Positions 1-7,789 of a stretch of 9,940 nt of DNA are shown piece after piece (the stretch's first letter is position 1; every line of letters begins with the position of its first letter). Origin of the DNA: a bacterium UBA3756 (GTDB taxonomy: Bacteria > Bacteroidota > Bacteroidia > Bacteroidales > Bacteroidaceae); NCBI GenBank assembly GCA_002371695.1, contig DFGG01000160.1, forward strand, positions 1-9,940, given 5' to 3'. The translations under genes and the position numbers were made by a program. The notes below the pieces were generated by a model that did no database searches, was not told the origin of the DNA, and saw only the letters and a program-made list of their open reading frames with translations.

Positions 1-378
1 GGCAAGGAGCGCTACGAGCGCATCAACAAGGACTATCAGCAGGACATGATCGGCACATGGGAGGGCAAGGTGACCAGCGCTGAGGACGAGCACACCGACG
101 GCGAGTTACACCGCTGGGAGTACAAGGCCGACGGCACCTACGTCTACTACAACGAAGGCGACGCCGAGTGGGTGGCCCAAGACGATGCGCTGGCCGAGTA
201 CTTCGTCGACGGCACCCTGCTCTGCACCCGCTGGAAGAATACCGCCGACAGCGAGGAACTGCGCGAGTGGTGGGAGATAGAGAGCATCGAGGGCGGCGTG
301 ATGAAGTGGAAAGCCCTGCGCCAACGCGAAGACGGCTCCACCTACACCGCCACCTTCCAGATGACACGTGTGAAATAA
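1..378 (+). CDS. Lipocalin-like protein, 3' part (5' end outside window)
   Basis: The frame is open from base 1 to the TAA at 376-378, giving 125 visible residues; the true start lies upstream. An internal ATG at 46 exists, but the preceding codons (GKERYERINKDYQQD) read as protein, so I treat the gene as 5'-partial. The visible part begins with a MIGTWEGKV segment, followed by alternating beta-strand-like stretches (WEYKADGTYVYY, LLCTRWKN, WWEIESI, GVMKWKALR, YTATFQMTRV). This pattern is typical of the lipocalin-like domains common in secreted or lipoprotein gene products of Prevotella and Bacteroides, where the ligand is usually unknown. The part upstream of the IGTWEG motif could be a linker or an earlier domain. 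Codons are strongly GC-ending (GCC, GGC, GAC), more so than in the downstream genes. The next gene starts 34 nt later on the same strand, with a palindrome between them. Family assignment is by pattern recognition only. Confidence 0.6.
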   Translation, partial: GKERYERINKDYQQDMIGTWEGKVTSAEDEHTDGELHRWEYKADGTYVYYNEGDAEWVAQDDALAEYFVDGTLLCTRWKNTADSEELREWWEIESIEGGVMKWKALRQREDGSTYTATFQMTRVK

Positions 379-380
379 GT

Positions 381-403
381 TGCAAAGTGTCTGACACTTT
401 GCA
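381..403. repeat. 23-bp perfect palindrome, copy 1
   Basis: The arms TGCAAAGTGTC and GACACTTTGCA flank a single central T and are exact reverse complements. The palindrome begins 3 nt after the stop of the lipocalin-like gene and ends 9 nt before the ATG of the DUF389 gene. The same 23 bases, plus the following T, recur at 1803-1826. There is no T-run after it, so it does not look like a classic intrinsic terminator. Each arm ends in CTTTGCA when read outward, resembling the tail of a Bacteroidetes -7 box (compare TACCTTTGCA at 7851), but the TA pair is absent. It could be a REP-like repeat, an operator for a dimeric regulator, or a hairpin stabilising or separating transcripts. Confidence 0.8.
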
Positions 404-412
404 TTAAAAGAA

Positions 413-1762
413 ATGACGATAGCAGAATTGACAAAACGGATAGGTTACTACTTTAACCTGATGCCTGACAAGGAAGACGAGCGCGAGATTGTCGAGCAGA
501 TAAGCAGCGGAGTAAGTTTTCGCGGTGCCCAGCTTTGGGTGCTCATCTTCGCTATATTCATCGCCTCATTGGGTCTTAACGTCAATTCCACGGCAGTCAT
601 CATCGGTGCCATGCTTATCTCACCGCTGATGGGACCCATCATCGGCATGGGACTGGCTGTGGGTACCAACGACCTCGACCTGCTCAGACGGGCGGCAAAG
701 AATTTCGGTGTTGCTACACTGATCAGCGTACTGACAGCCACGGTCTATTTCCTGATTACCCCGCTTGGCGAGGCACAGTCGGAACTGCTGGCCCGCACGT
801 CGCCCACCCTCTACGACGTGCTCATCGCCTTCTGTGGCGGTGCGGCGGGCATCATCGCCCTCTGCACACGAGGCAAGGGCAATGTCATCCCCGGCGTAGC
901 CATTGCCACCGCCCTGATGCCTCCGCTCTGCACGGCAGGTTTCGGACTGGCTACAGGGCACCTGATGTATTTCCTCGGCGCCTTCTACCTATTCTTCATC
1001 AACACCGTATTCATTGCCTTGGCGACATATTGTGGCGTGCGGCTGATGCACTTTCACCGCCGTGAGTTCCAGTCGCCTGAAAAGGCACGGAAGGCTCACC
1101 GCTACCTGATGATAATCATCGTGCTGACTATGCTGCCTGCTGCCTATATGACCGTTTGCATCGTGCAGCAGCATGTCTTCGACAGCAACGTGAGGTACTT
1201 CATCAAGGCGGAACTGAGCCAGCGCGGCACACAGATTATCTCTGACAACATCGACAATGACAGTCTGAAACTGCGCATTGTGGCTGTGGGGCGTGAGATT
1301 ACCGAAGCGAAGCGCTTGGAGGCAGAACGCCACATGGCCGGGTACGGCTTGGAGGGCTACCAGCTGCGTATCATTCAGGGAACGCAGAGCGACAGCCTGC
1401 TGACGCTCAACGAACAGCTAAGCCATCTCAACACCAGCTACGAACAGGAACGCCGACAGCAGGCAGGCCTCTCTGCCCAAAACGCACTGCTCAGCGAGCA
1501 ACTTTCCCGATATACGAGGATAGACCAGCTCGCCGCCGACCTCCGTCCAGAGATGGCCACGATCTTCCCTCAGGTCAGTCATTTCAGCCTCTCGCACGTG
1601 AAAGAGTTCAGCCGTGACTCTGCCGCCACCTGCTCCTACGTGGCAGCCATCATCCGGTGTTCAGAAGGCAGCAAACTCTCAAAAGTAGATGCACAGAAGC
1701 TGAACGACTGGCTACAGAAGCGCATCAAAGCCGACAGCCTGGTTATTGTCAACAAGGATTAA
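413..1762 (+). CDS. DUF389 family multi-pass membrane protein
   Basis: The product has 449 aa. The DUF389 hallmark is clear: about seven hydrophobic segments at residues 41-57, 59-84, 98-118, 136-152, 158-180, 184-208 and 231-252, containing the conserved stretch around NSTAVIIGAMLISPLMGP (58-75) and a second one around PGVAIATALMPPL (160-172). The function of this family is not established. After the last membrane segment there is a soluble tail of about 195 residues with a helical, probably coiled-coil stretch at about 325-370 (rich in Q, E, L and S), and a final segment KLNDWLQKRIKADSLVIVN. The start is chosen at 413 because the membrane core follows at once; the upstream ribosome site is weak (TTAAAAGAA), as is usual in this phylum. 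Identical palindromes lie on both sides (381-403 and 1803-1825). No promoter was recognised in the 34-nt gap, so it may be co-transcribed with the gene before it. Confidence 0.85.
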   Translation: MTIAELTKRIGYYFNLMPDKEDEREIVEQISSGVSFRGAQLWVLIFAIFIASLGLNVNSTAVIIGAMLISPLMGPIIGMGLAVGTNDLDLLRRAAKNFGVATLISVLTATVYFLITPLGEAQSELLARTSPTLYDVLIAFCGGAAGIIALCTRGKGNVIPGVAIATALMPPLCTAGFGLATGHLMYFLGAFYLFFINTVFIALATYCGVRLMHFHRREFQSPEKARKAHRYLMIIIVLTMLPAAYMTVCIVQQHVFDSNVRYFIKAELSQRGTQIISDNIDNDSLKLRIVAVGREITEAKRLEAERHMAGYGLEGYQLRIIQGTQSDSLLTLNEQLSHLNTSYEQERRQQAGLSAQNALLSEQLSRYTRIDQLAADLRPEMATIFPQVSHFSLSHVKEFSRDSAATCSYVAAIIRCSEGSKLSKVDAQKLNDWLQKRIKADSLVIVNKD

Positions 1763-1765
1763 GAG

Positions 1766-1786
1766 TATGGATTGATAGATTCCATA
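1766..1786 (+). terminator. Weak hairpin after the DUF389 gene
   Basis: TATGGA (1766-1771) and TCCATA (1781-1786) form a 6-bp stem with a 9-nt loop, 4 nt after the stop codon. It is AT-rich and not followed by a run of T, so a terminator role is only possible. Confidence 0.2.
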
Positions 1787-1802
1787 TCTAACGAACAGTG
1801 CC

Positions 1803-1871
1803 TGCAAAGTGTCTGACACTTTGCATGTCCCCCTGATCGCTTTGTCAGGCAAAGTGGGTCAAAGTCCCCAC
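1803..1871. repeat. REP-like cluster of three tandem hairpins, including palindrome copy 2
   Basis: Three inverted repeats stand in a row. First is the exact second copy of the 23-bp palindrome (1803-1825). Second is CCTGA/TCAGG (1832-1836 with 1845-1849, 8-nt loop). Third is GTGGG/CCCAC (1854-1858 with 1867-1871, 8-nt loop). The units share wording: GCAAAGTG occurs at the start of the first and again at 1849-1856, and GTCCCC occurs at 1827-1832 and 1864-1869. The stretch TGTCCCCCTGATC (1826-1838) matches TGTCCCCGTGATC at 8828-8840 in 12 of 13 positions. Such short-hairpin clusters are typical of REP/BIME sequences mobilised by RAYT transposases, and a probable RAYT remnant follows at 1947. 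The link is inference. Confidence 0.6.
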
Positions 1872-1946
1872 GACTCTCTTAATCCTTTTTTATGTTATTT
1901 ATGCACTTTTTCGCAAAAATATTTGGAGATTGATACGGCTGATGAC

Positions 1947-2141
1947 ATGATGGTTACAGATGAAGACATACGCAGATTCCTGTTTCAGACGTACAATATC
2001 CATAACCCTCTGGAAATGCAGAACATGAGTAAAGAATTCAGAAATGTAATTATAAAAGCAGCCAAGGAGTATGGCGGAAGTATTCGTCAACTCTCAAGAC
2101 TGACAGGACTCTCTTATGGTTTAATTCGTAAAGTTAACTGA
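1947..2141 (+). pseudogene. Probable C-terminal remnant of a REP-associated tyrosine transposase (HTH tail)
   Basis: From the ATG at 1947 the frame encodes 64 aa: a segment VTDEDIRRFLFQTY, a helical stretch, then a helix-turn-helix-like end SIRQLSRLTGLSYGLIRKV. Bacteroidetes RAYT proteins (IS200-like REP-associated transposases) commonly end this way, with a (S/A)IRQLSRxTGxS tail that probably helps bind DNA. The catalytic HUH and Tyr region, which should occupy about 150 residues upstream, is absent: the frame stays open back to about 1809, but that part reads through the hairpin cluster and does not resemble a transposase. I therefore call it a 5'-truncated remnant. A stand-alone small HTH protein is the alternative. 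It is AT-richer than the flanking operons. The exact start is uncertain (1947 or 1950). Confidence 0.5.
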
Positions 2142-2168
2142 TTATGAATAGATTGAAAGTACTCACTG

Positions 2169-2179
2169 GTCCCCATGAT
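2169..2179 (+). repeat. GTCCCCATGAT motif at the edge of a gene fragment
   Basis: GTCCCC followed by A and TGAT matches the motif at 1827-1837 and 8829-8839 with only the seventh base differing. It lies exactly at the 5' limit of the EamA-like fragment, whose only usable ATG (2175) is inside it. A similar site, with one extra base, borders the ybeY fragment. Confidence 0.5.
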
Positions 2180-2276
2180 TCTAGAGCAGATTACCATCTG
2201 GTTCATGCTGGGTACGCTGCTGATCCTGCTGGGCTTGTATTTGGCCGATAAGTACAGTAACATATTGGACGACTAA
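2175..2276 (+). pseudogene. 33-codon remnant resembling the last helix of an EamA/DMT transporter
   Basis: ATG at 2175 to TAA at 2274-2276 encodes MILEQITIWFMLGTLLILLG followed by LYLADKYSNILDD. An acidic-residue-plus-turn motif (EQIT) followed by one hydrophobic helix with GTLLILLGLYLA is how the final helix of EamA-type drug/metabolite transporters ends. A full protein would have about ten such helices, so this would be only the extreme C-terminus. In frame upstream there is a stop at 2154-2156. The alternative is a genuine small single-span membrane protein. Its stop codon overlaps that of the convergent efflux channel gene (2273-2275). Confidence 0.4.
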
Positions 2277-3625
2277 TAGTTTCTCCTGCCTGTGAGAATC
2301 AGGTACTTGGTCTTGGCCTGCAGGTACTCGCTGACGGCTGTGGCCCGCTGGGTGAGTGCCGTCTGCTGCTGACGCTGGGCATCGAGCAGTATCGTCATAT
2401 TGGTCAGACCATTACGATAGTACTCACGCTGTATGCGCAGGTTTTCTTCTGCTCGCACAATACTCTTCTCGGCAATCTGAGTCTGCCTGTACGCGCTCTC
2501 CAGATTGTCCCAGGCATCCATAATCTGCAGCGTGATGAGTTCACGCTTGTCCTGACGGAAGTCCAGGGCTTTCTGTTCTTCTATCTTCTTGCGCTTGTAC
2601 TCATGGCGCTCGCTCCACAGGGCACTGATGGGCATCTGCAGCGTGGCAAAGGCAATAGCCTTGCCCTGCCAGTTGCTCAGGACCTTGCTGTAGCTCAGCG
2701 ACCCGCCTACAAGGACGATGGGCAGCATGTTGGCCTTGGCTATCTTGCTCTCCAACTGGGACTTCTGAACCCAGATGTCCAGCAGTTGGGTCTCCGTACG
2801 GTTCAGGGTTGCCTCCAGCGGGCTGGTGCGCAACGTCTCGGGGTCTGAGATGTCGGTGTCAATCCGGGTATCTACATCGATGTCCTCATTGGCCATACCC
2901 ATGTATTTGGCCAGGGCACGTCGCAGCAGCCGACAGGCGTTGGCCGTCTTGATGCGCAGTGCAGACACCTGGTCCTGCATCAGTTCTACGGACAGCACGT
3001 CGTTCTTGTTGACGATGCCGTTCTCGTAGATGTTGACGGCATCCTGATGGATACTTTTCAGCTCTTCCTCAATGCTTGCGAAGGTCTTGTCCAGGTCGTG
3101 CATCTCTACTATTTTGTAATAGAGGAACTGTGTGGTCTGCACGATCTGGTCGTCAGTGACGCTGATGAGCTTCTCACGGGCATCCACCTGCAGGTCGGCA
3201 AGTTTGTTGTAGCTAGTCAGTCGGCCACCAGTATAGACGGGTTCAAGGGCTGTCAATCCCAAAAGGGTGCCGCTCTTGATAAATTCCAGATCGCCTACGA
3301 AGTCCATCTTGATGAGTTCGTCAATCTCCTGCAGTGCCTCACGAAAGTCATCGGAGAACAGCTGGGCTTTCACCAGATGGTCCGAGGAATGGAAGTGAGT
3401 GGCTGAGACGCCGAGCATGGGGTAGTTTTTCGAGCGGGCATACTTCTGTTGTTCCACGGCAGCCAGCAGGTCGTTCTTGGCATCTTTGGCTGACGTGTTT
3501 CCAATACGTGCGGCAGCGATACACTCCTTCAGGTTCATGACGCGCTGGCTGTTGGCAGGCCATGCCAGCAGACAGCAGAAAGCGAGGGCGAACAGTCGCC
3601 ATCCTTGTCTATTGCTGAAATTCAT
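2273..3625 (-). CDS. TolC-family outer-membrane efflux channel protein
   Basis: The product has 450 aa, a normal length for TolC/OEP proteins, which form trimeric beta-barrel and alpha-helical tunnels that connect an RND pump to the outside. A signal peptide spans about residues 1-26 (hydrophobic LFALAFCCLLAWPA, cleavage near ANS-Q). Two related halves follow, each with long amphipathic helices. Family signs include MNLKECIAAA near the mature N-terminus, the turn EPVYTGGRL at about residue 130 before a helical run, and the C-terminal EYYRNGLTNMTILLDAQRQ with the closing LQAKTKYLILTGR. The ATG at 3623-3625 is preceded by a purine-rich AGAGAAG and lies inside the end of the pump gene (17-nt overlap), implying translational coupling. 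It is the last gene of the operon; no clear terminator was found between it and the convergent remnant. Confidence 0.9.
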   Translation of the reverse strand: MNFSNRQGWRLFALAFCCLLAWPANSQRVMNLKECIAAARIGNTSAKDAKNDLLAAVEQQKYARSKNYPMLGVSATHFHSSDHLVKAQLFSDDFREALQEIDELIKMDFVGDLEFIKSGTLLGLTALEPVYTGGRLTSYNKLADLQVDAREKLISVTDDQIVQTTQFLYYKIVEMHDLDKTFASIEEELKSIHQDAVNIYENGIVNKNDVLSVELMQDQVSALRIKTANACRLLRRALAKYMGMANEDIDVDTRIDTDISDPETLRTSPLEATLNRTETQLLDIWVQKSQLESKIAKANMLPIVLVGGSLSYSKVLSNWQGKAIAFATLQMPISALWSERHEYKRKKIEEQKALDFRQDKRELITLQIMDAWDNLESAYRQTQIAEKSIVRAEENLRIQREYYRNGLTNMTILLDAQRQQQTALTQRATAVSEYLQAKTKYLILTGRRNY

Positions 3626-6600
3626 CTTCTCTATGTTCTTTAAACTTGTTTCTAATCAGACAGTAGCCTGTAGGAATCATGGTCAGTACGAGCAACATGG
3701 ATACGAATGCTCCAACGAAGATGACCAGACCCATGGGGTGCCATAAGGGTGAGTCCTTGAACACCATTGTTATCACACCCATTGACGCGGCAGCAGAAGT
3801 CAGGAATACAGGACGGAAACGACGCTTGGCAGAGAGCAGTGCAGCTTCTGTAGGCGAGACCTGTCCTTTGCGGAACAACTCTTCGGCATAGTCAATCATA
3901 ATGATGCTGCAGCGGACAATGATACCCATCAGCGTGACGAAGCCCAGAATGGCAGTGGCTCCGAACTCATCGCCTGAGAGTGCCATACCCAAGGCTCCGC
4001 CCAGGAGCGAGAACAGCAGAGAGCTCATTACCAGCAGGGTGAGCATGATACTCTTCAGGTGGAAGAGGACGACAAAGAAAATCAACAGGAGGGAAATGAG
4101 CACGCCTAAGTAGATTTGCGGGCGATACTGATTATCCATGTCAGCCATACCTCCCTTGCTAATAGTGATACCCTCCGGCAGGCGTAGTGTCTCCAGGTCC
4201 TTGTAGATCTCCTTGGTGAGCGGCCCCACCAGTGCACCTCGTGTCATCATGCCATATACCGATGCTGTGCGCATACCATTACGACGGGTGATGAATCCGT
4301 CGCCCCAGCCGGGCTTTACGTCAGCCACCTGTGTGAGGGGGGTAGCCGTCAGCGTGGGTATGGGACCGCTCACACGGATATTCTTCAGGTCGTCGATGGT
4401 CTCCTGGTTCTCGTTGGCATCGCGTATGACGACACTGATTTCATGGTCGCCCTCCCAGATGGAAGTGACGGGGATGCCGCCGCCGTAGCGCAGGGCGAAA
4501 TTCAGGGAGAGCAGCGACTTGCTCAGTCCTAAGCGGTTGGCTTCCTCGGGGTGTATGATGACTTCGAGCCGGTTGTTGACGGCTCCCCAACTGGTGTTCA
4601 GCACATTGATGTTCTTATTGCGTGCCAGCCGGTTCCAGATGCTGTCGGTAGCCACATGCAGACTGTCGATATTGTCGCCCGTCACCTGTACTTCCACAGG
4701 ATAGGGGCGGTCGGTATATTCTATCTGTCGGAACAGTATCTGTGCGTCACTGAAGTAGGTGGAGTATTTGTCTGCATAGTCGTCAAGCATGCCTTGTGTC
4801 TCTTCGTCGCTATGGGTGTTGACGATAAACTGTGCAAAGTGCGAGCCTCCCAGATTGGGTATGAACATCGTATGGAAACGAGGTGAGCCGCTGCCATAGA
4901 ACACAGTAAGGTTCTCCACGCGTTCGTCTTTCATCATGATGCCAGCCAAGCTGTCGGCTATCTGTGCCGTGTACTTCAGGTCAGTACCTGTGGGCAGGAA
5001 GATATCGACGGCAAACTGGTTGCGCTCCGCACGCGGGGTGAGTCGTTGCGGTATGCTCAGCAGCAGCACGCCTCCCAGTATGATGAGCACTGTGCCCGTC
5101 GCCATGGTGGTCCACTTATGCCGGAAGCATAGGCTAATCAGTCGCTCATAGACGCCCTGTGCCTTCTCCAGCATCTTGAAACGGCGGCTGGGGTGCTCGG
5201 TCTCCATCTGTTGCAGGCCTTTGCCTATCATCATATACTGCATGAGCGGTACGACAAAGATAGCTACCACGAGCGATACGATGAGTACGATGGTGATGGA
5301 ATAGGGAAACCACTTGACGAAGTCGCGCATGATCTCGCTCGTCGTGAAGAGCTGCGGGAAGAACGTGAACGTGATGACGATGGTGGCAGTGATGATGCTC
5401 TTGAGGAACTCATGTGACGACTCGACAGCAGCCTTCCAGCGACTCTTTCCCTCATCGAGCTTGTCCAGATAGCAGTCAACCACCACAACGCTGTCATCGA
5501 CAATCATTCCCAGCGAGACGATGAGCGCGGCCAGCGTCACGGTATTGATTTCCAAACCGAACAGCTGTATAATGGCTATCGAGGCGAAAATGGTGATGGG
5601 GATGGTGGATACAGCCACAGTGGCCACACGCATGGGGAGCATCAGCATGACGATGATGATGACCGATATGATGGCGATGCTCAACTCCATGAGAAACTCC
5701 TCCACCGCATGACCTACCACATGGCTCTGGTCACTGATGAGGTTGAGTTTCACGTCAGCAGGCAGGGTGGCCTGGAAGTCATCGAGCACCTGTTTCACCT
5801 CATCGCCGAAGTCCAGGATATTGTTGCCGCCATACATCTGCAGCGACAGCAGCAGACACTTCTTGCCATTGTTCCTGATATAACGATTGGGGTCGGGCTG
5901 TTCACGCTTGATGGTGGCGATGTCGCCCAGTCTGACCACTTCGCCCGATGGTGCGGAACTGATAATGGTCTGTGCGATGTCGTTCTCTGTGTTCAGCGAC
6001 GACTGTACATGCAGCGTCCTGCTCAAGTGCCCGTCCGAAACGCTACCAGTATATACGGTACCCGTCATACTCGAAAGCTTTTGCATGAGCAGGGCGGTGT
6101 TGATGCCATACATCGACAGTCGGTCACGGTCCAGGTAGATGCCTATCTGCTCTTTCTGGTTGCCCATTGTGATGATATTCGCCAGGGCATCGATGGTGCG
6201 CAGACGGTCGCTCAGTGCTGTGGCATAGTCATTGAGTTCGCGATAGGTCTTCTCTTCGCTCTCTATCGTCAGCAACATGGTGGAAGCTTCTCCAAATTCG
6301 TCGTTGGCAATGAGTTTCAGCACACCGGGAGGCAGGGTAAGCTGCAGCAGGGGAAGTCGCTCCTTGAGCTTGTTCCAGAACTCCGTCTGCTTGTCCTCCG
6401 TAACGTCTTCCTGCAGCATGACGATAGCGGCACAGCCATTGTTGAAACTCAAGGTGAGCGTACGCTTCTTGTTGATTTCCTTAAAGGTCCAGAGAAAATT
6501 CTCCAACGGCTTGGTCAGCTGCTGCTCCACCTCTTGTTCGGAAGCACCAGGATAGATACCGACAACCAGTCCGACAGGTATTGCCATCTGCGGAAATTCA

Positions 6601-6728
6601 TCCTTCGGAATCTTTTTGAGCGAGTACATGCCTGCCAGGATGATCGTGATGACAAGCAGGATGGTGATGCTCTTGTAACGAATGGCCGAGGACACCAGAT
6701 CGTTGCGTTCTTTCTTATTACCCGACAT
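3609..6728 (-). CDS. RND-family efflux transporter, inner-membrane pump subunit
   Basis: The product has 1039 aa, the standard length of an RND (AcrB-like) proton-driven pump. Architecture: TM1 at about 19-37; a first periplasmic domain with the YPGASEQEVEQQLTKPLE signature (59-76); TM2-6 at about 345-500; TM7 at about 541-558; a second periplasmic domain; and TM8-12 at about 872-1025. The proton-relay pair in TM4 is present as D411-D412 (GMIVDDSVVVVD). In TM10, where AcrB has the lysine that pairs with these aspartates, this protein has arginine (R939 in GIIVRCSIIMIDYAEEL), keeping the positive charge. Its start is 8 nt after the fusion-protein gene, with AAGAAGAG upstream, and its end overlaps the channel gene. 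It would take substrates from the periplasm or inner membrane and pass them to the TolC-like channel. Substrates cannot be read from the sequence; drugs, bile acids or metabolites are all possible for this family. Confidence 0.93.
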   Translation of the reverse strand: MSGNKKERNDLVSSAIRYKSITILLVITIILAGMYSLKKIPKDEFPQMAIPVGLVVGIYPGASEQEVEQQLTKPLENFLWTFKEINKKRTLTLSFNNGCAAIVMLQEDVTEDKQTEFWNKLKERLPLLQLTLPPGVLKLIANDEFGEASTMLLTIESEEKTYRELNDYATALSDRLRTIDALANIITMGNQKEQIGIYLDRDRLSMYGINTALLMQKLSSMTGTVYTGSVSDGHLSRTLHVQSSLNTENDIAQTIISSAPSGEVVRLGDIATIKREQPDPNRYIRNNGKKCLLLSLQMYGGNNILDFGDEVKQVLDDFQATLPADVKLNLISDQSHVVGHAVEEFLMELSIAIISVIIIVMLMLPMRVATVAVSTIPITIFASIAIIQLFGLEINTVTLAALIVSLGMIVDDSVVVVDCYLDKLDEGKSRWKAAVESSHEFLKSIITATIVITFTFFPQLFTTSEIMRDFVKWFPYSITIVLIVSLVVAIFVVPLMQYMMIGKGLQQMETEHPSRRFKMLEKAQGVYERLISLCFRHKWTTMATGTVLIILGGVLLLSIPQRLTPRAERNQFAVDIFLPTGTDLKYTAQIADSLAGIMMKDERVENLTVFYGSGSPRFHTMFIPNLGGSHFAQFIVNTHSDEETQGMLDDYADKYSTYFSDAQILFRQIEYTDRPYPVEVQVTGDNIDSLHVATDSIWNRLARNKNINVLNTSWGAVNNRLEVIIHPEEANRLGLSKSLLSLNFALRYGGGIPVTSIWEGDHEISVVIRDANENQETIDDLKNIRVSGPIPTLTATPLTQVADVKPGWGDGFITRRNGMRTASVYGMMTRGALVGPLTKEIYKDLETLRLPEGITISKGGMADMDNQYRPQIYLGVLISLLLIFFVVLFHLKSIMLTLLVMSSLLFSLLGGALGMALSGDEFGATAILGFVTLMGIIVRCSIIMIDYAEELFRKGQVSPTEAALLSAKRRFRPVFLTSAAASMGVITMVFKDSPLWHPMGLVIFVGAFVSMLLVLTMIPTGYCLIRNKFKEHREDEFQQ

Positions 6729-6736
6729 GGCTCTTC

Positions 6737-7765
6737 TTAGTTCTCGCTTCTAACAATTGTTCCCTCTGACACTTTGTTCTGTCCGGCTATGATGATTGTC
6801 TCGCCACTGGTCAGGCCAGAGGTGATGACCACCCCACCGGTGAGGATGTCGCCCGTCATCACATTCTGACGATGGGCCTTCCCCTCACGTACGGTCCATA
6901 CATAACGGTCTTGACCGCTAATCATGATGGCTTGCTGGGGTATCACGATGCTATAGTCGTCCGACGTATTCTCTATCATCACCTTACAAACCATACCGGG
7001 CAACAGCTGGTGCCGGCTGTTGTCGGTCAGGGCTGTCACCTTGTACGAGTGGTTGATGGGATTGGCCGAAACGCCACGGTTGACAATCTTGGCGTGATAA
7101 ATGCTGTCACCTAACGCATTGACGATGAAGGTGACGGGTTGCCCGTTGCGAATCTGGCCAATGTCCTTTTCCGGTATGGAGATGCCGACCTTCACACGGT
7201 CTATCTTCACCAACTTGAATCCCGTTATACCGGGAGTCACATTGGCTCCTTCATGGGCAGAACACTGGGCGATATATCCTTCAAAGGGGGCTCGCAGCGT
7301 GATATCCTCCAGACCCTTCCGCGAGATGGCTTCTGCGGCACGCGCCTTGGCAAGTGCTGCCTCCATCTCTACCATCTTGATCTCTGGCAGCGTACCCTTG
7401 TCATACAGGTCCTTCAACCTGCGATAGGCATCCTCCGTCTGGTGCAGGGTGGCACTGCTGATCTGGTAGGCGTTCCTCGTCGTGCTGCCATCTACCTCGG
7501 CCAGCGCCTGGTGCTTCTTGACAAACTGTCCTTCGTCCACCATCACCTTGACAATGGTACCGATGGTATTGAACGTCACATTGGCTCCGTCTTCTTCTTC
7601 GATGGTGCCCAAATAGCTTTTACCAATGACTTGGGAACTGGTTGCTACCTTCATGGTCTTCACGTTGACGCTGTCGGGCCTATTGGTCTTCTTCTCTGCG
7701 CACGACAGATGAGTGAGGCACATTAGTGCACACAATCCCCACACCACATTTTTTGAGATCTTCAT
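6737..7765 (-). CDS. RND efflux membrane fusion protein (HlyD/AcrA-type periplasmic adaptor lipoprotein)
   Basis: I take the ATG at 7763-7765 (342 aa). The frame is open to a TTG at 7792, but that TTG lies inside the -7 promoter box and would not be in the mRNA. The N-terminus is a signal sequence ending LTHLSC, with a probable lipid-carrying Cys22; the -3 residue of the lipobox is unusual (His), so lipidation is likely but not certain. Next come the first half of the lipoyl/barrel-sandwich domain (about 50-92, GTIVKVMVDEGQFVKKHQALAEVD), one short alpha-hairpin (about 97-150), the second sandwich half (ITLRAPFEGYIAQC, 155-168), a beta-barrel domain (190-260, with GISIPEKDIGQIRNGQPV) and a membrane-proximal end (280-342). 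It bridges pump and channel. It is the first gene of the operon, driven by the minus-strand promoter at 7790-7821. Confidence 0.9.
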   Translation of the reverse strand: MKISKNVVWGLCALMCLTHLSCAEKKTNRPDSVNVKTMKVATSSQVIGKSYLGTIEEEDGANVTFNTIGTIVKVMVDEGQFVKKHQALAEVDGSTTRNAYQISSATLHQTEDAYRRLKDLYDKGTLPEIKMVEMEAALAKARAAEAISRKGLEDITLRAPFEGYIAQCSAHEGANVTPGITGFKLVKIDRVKVGISIPEKDIGQIRNGQPVTFIVNALGDSIYHAKIVNRGVSANPINHSYKVTALTDNSRHQLLPGMVCKVMIENTSDDYSIVIPQQAIMISGQDRYVWTVREGKAHRQNVMTGDILTGGVVITSGLTSGETIIIAGQNKVSEGTIVRSEN

Positions 7766-7789
7766 TGTTTCTTTAGTACTTTTATCCTG

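Noticed and set aside
381..403. Palindrome as an intrinsic terminator
   Set aside because: The stem is good but no T-run follows on either strand, and its copy appears in another setting; left as a repeat.
1809..1946. Upstream extension of the transposase-tail frame to GTG 1809
   Set aside because: The added residues are the translation of the hairpin repeats and an AT-rich spacer, with no transposase motif.
2144..2251. 35-codon frame starting ATG AAT AGA after the transposase tail
   Set aside because: It overlaps the EamA-like frame, has no recognisable domain, and its composition fits a shadow frame.
5709..6740. Long plus-strand open frame (343 codons) opposite the RND pump
   Set aside because: It is antisense to a clearly real, conserved pump gene, and its translation is rich in His/Gln with no domain; typical shadow of GC-biased codons.
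6765..6776. TCTGACACTTTG, 12 bases shared with the palindrome at 381 and 1803
   Set aside because: It lies inside the fusion-protein coding sequence, encodes part of its conserved-looking C-terminus, and lacks the second arm; probably chance.
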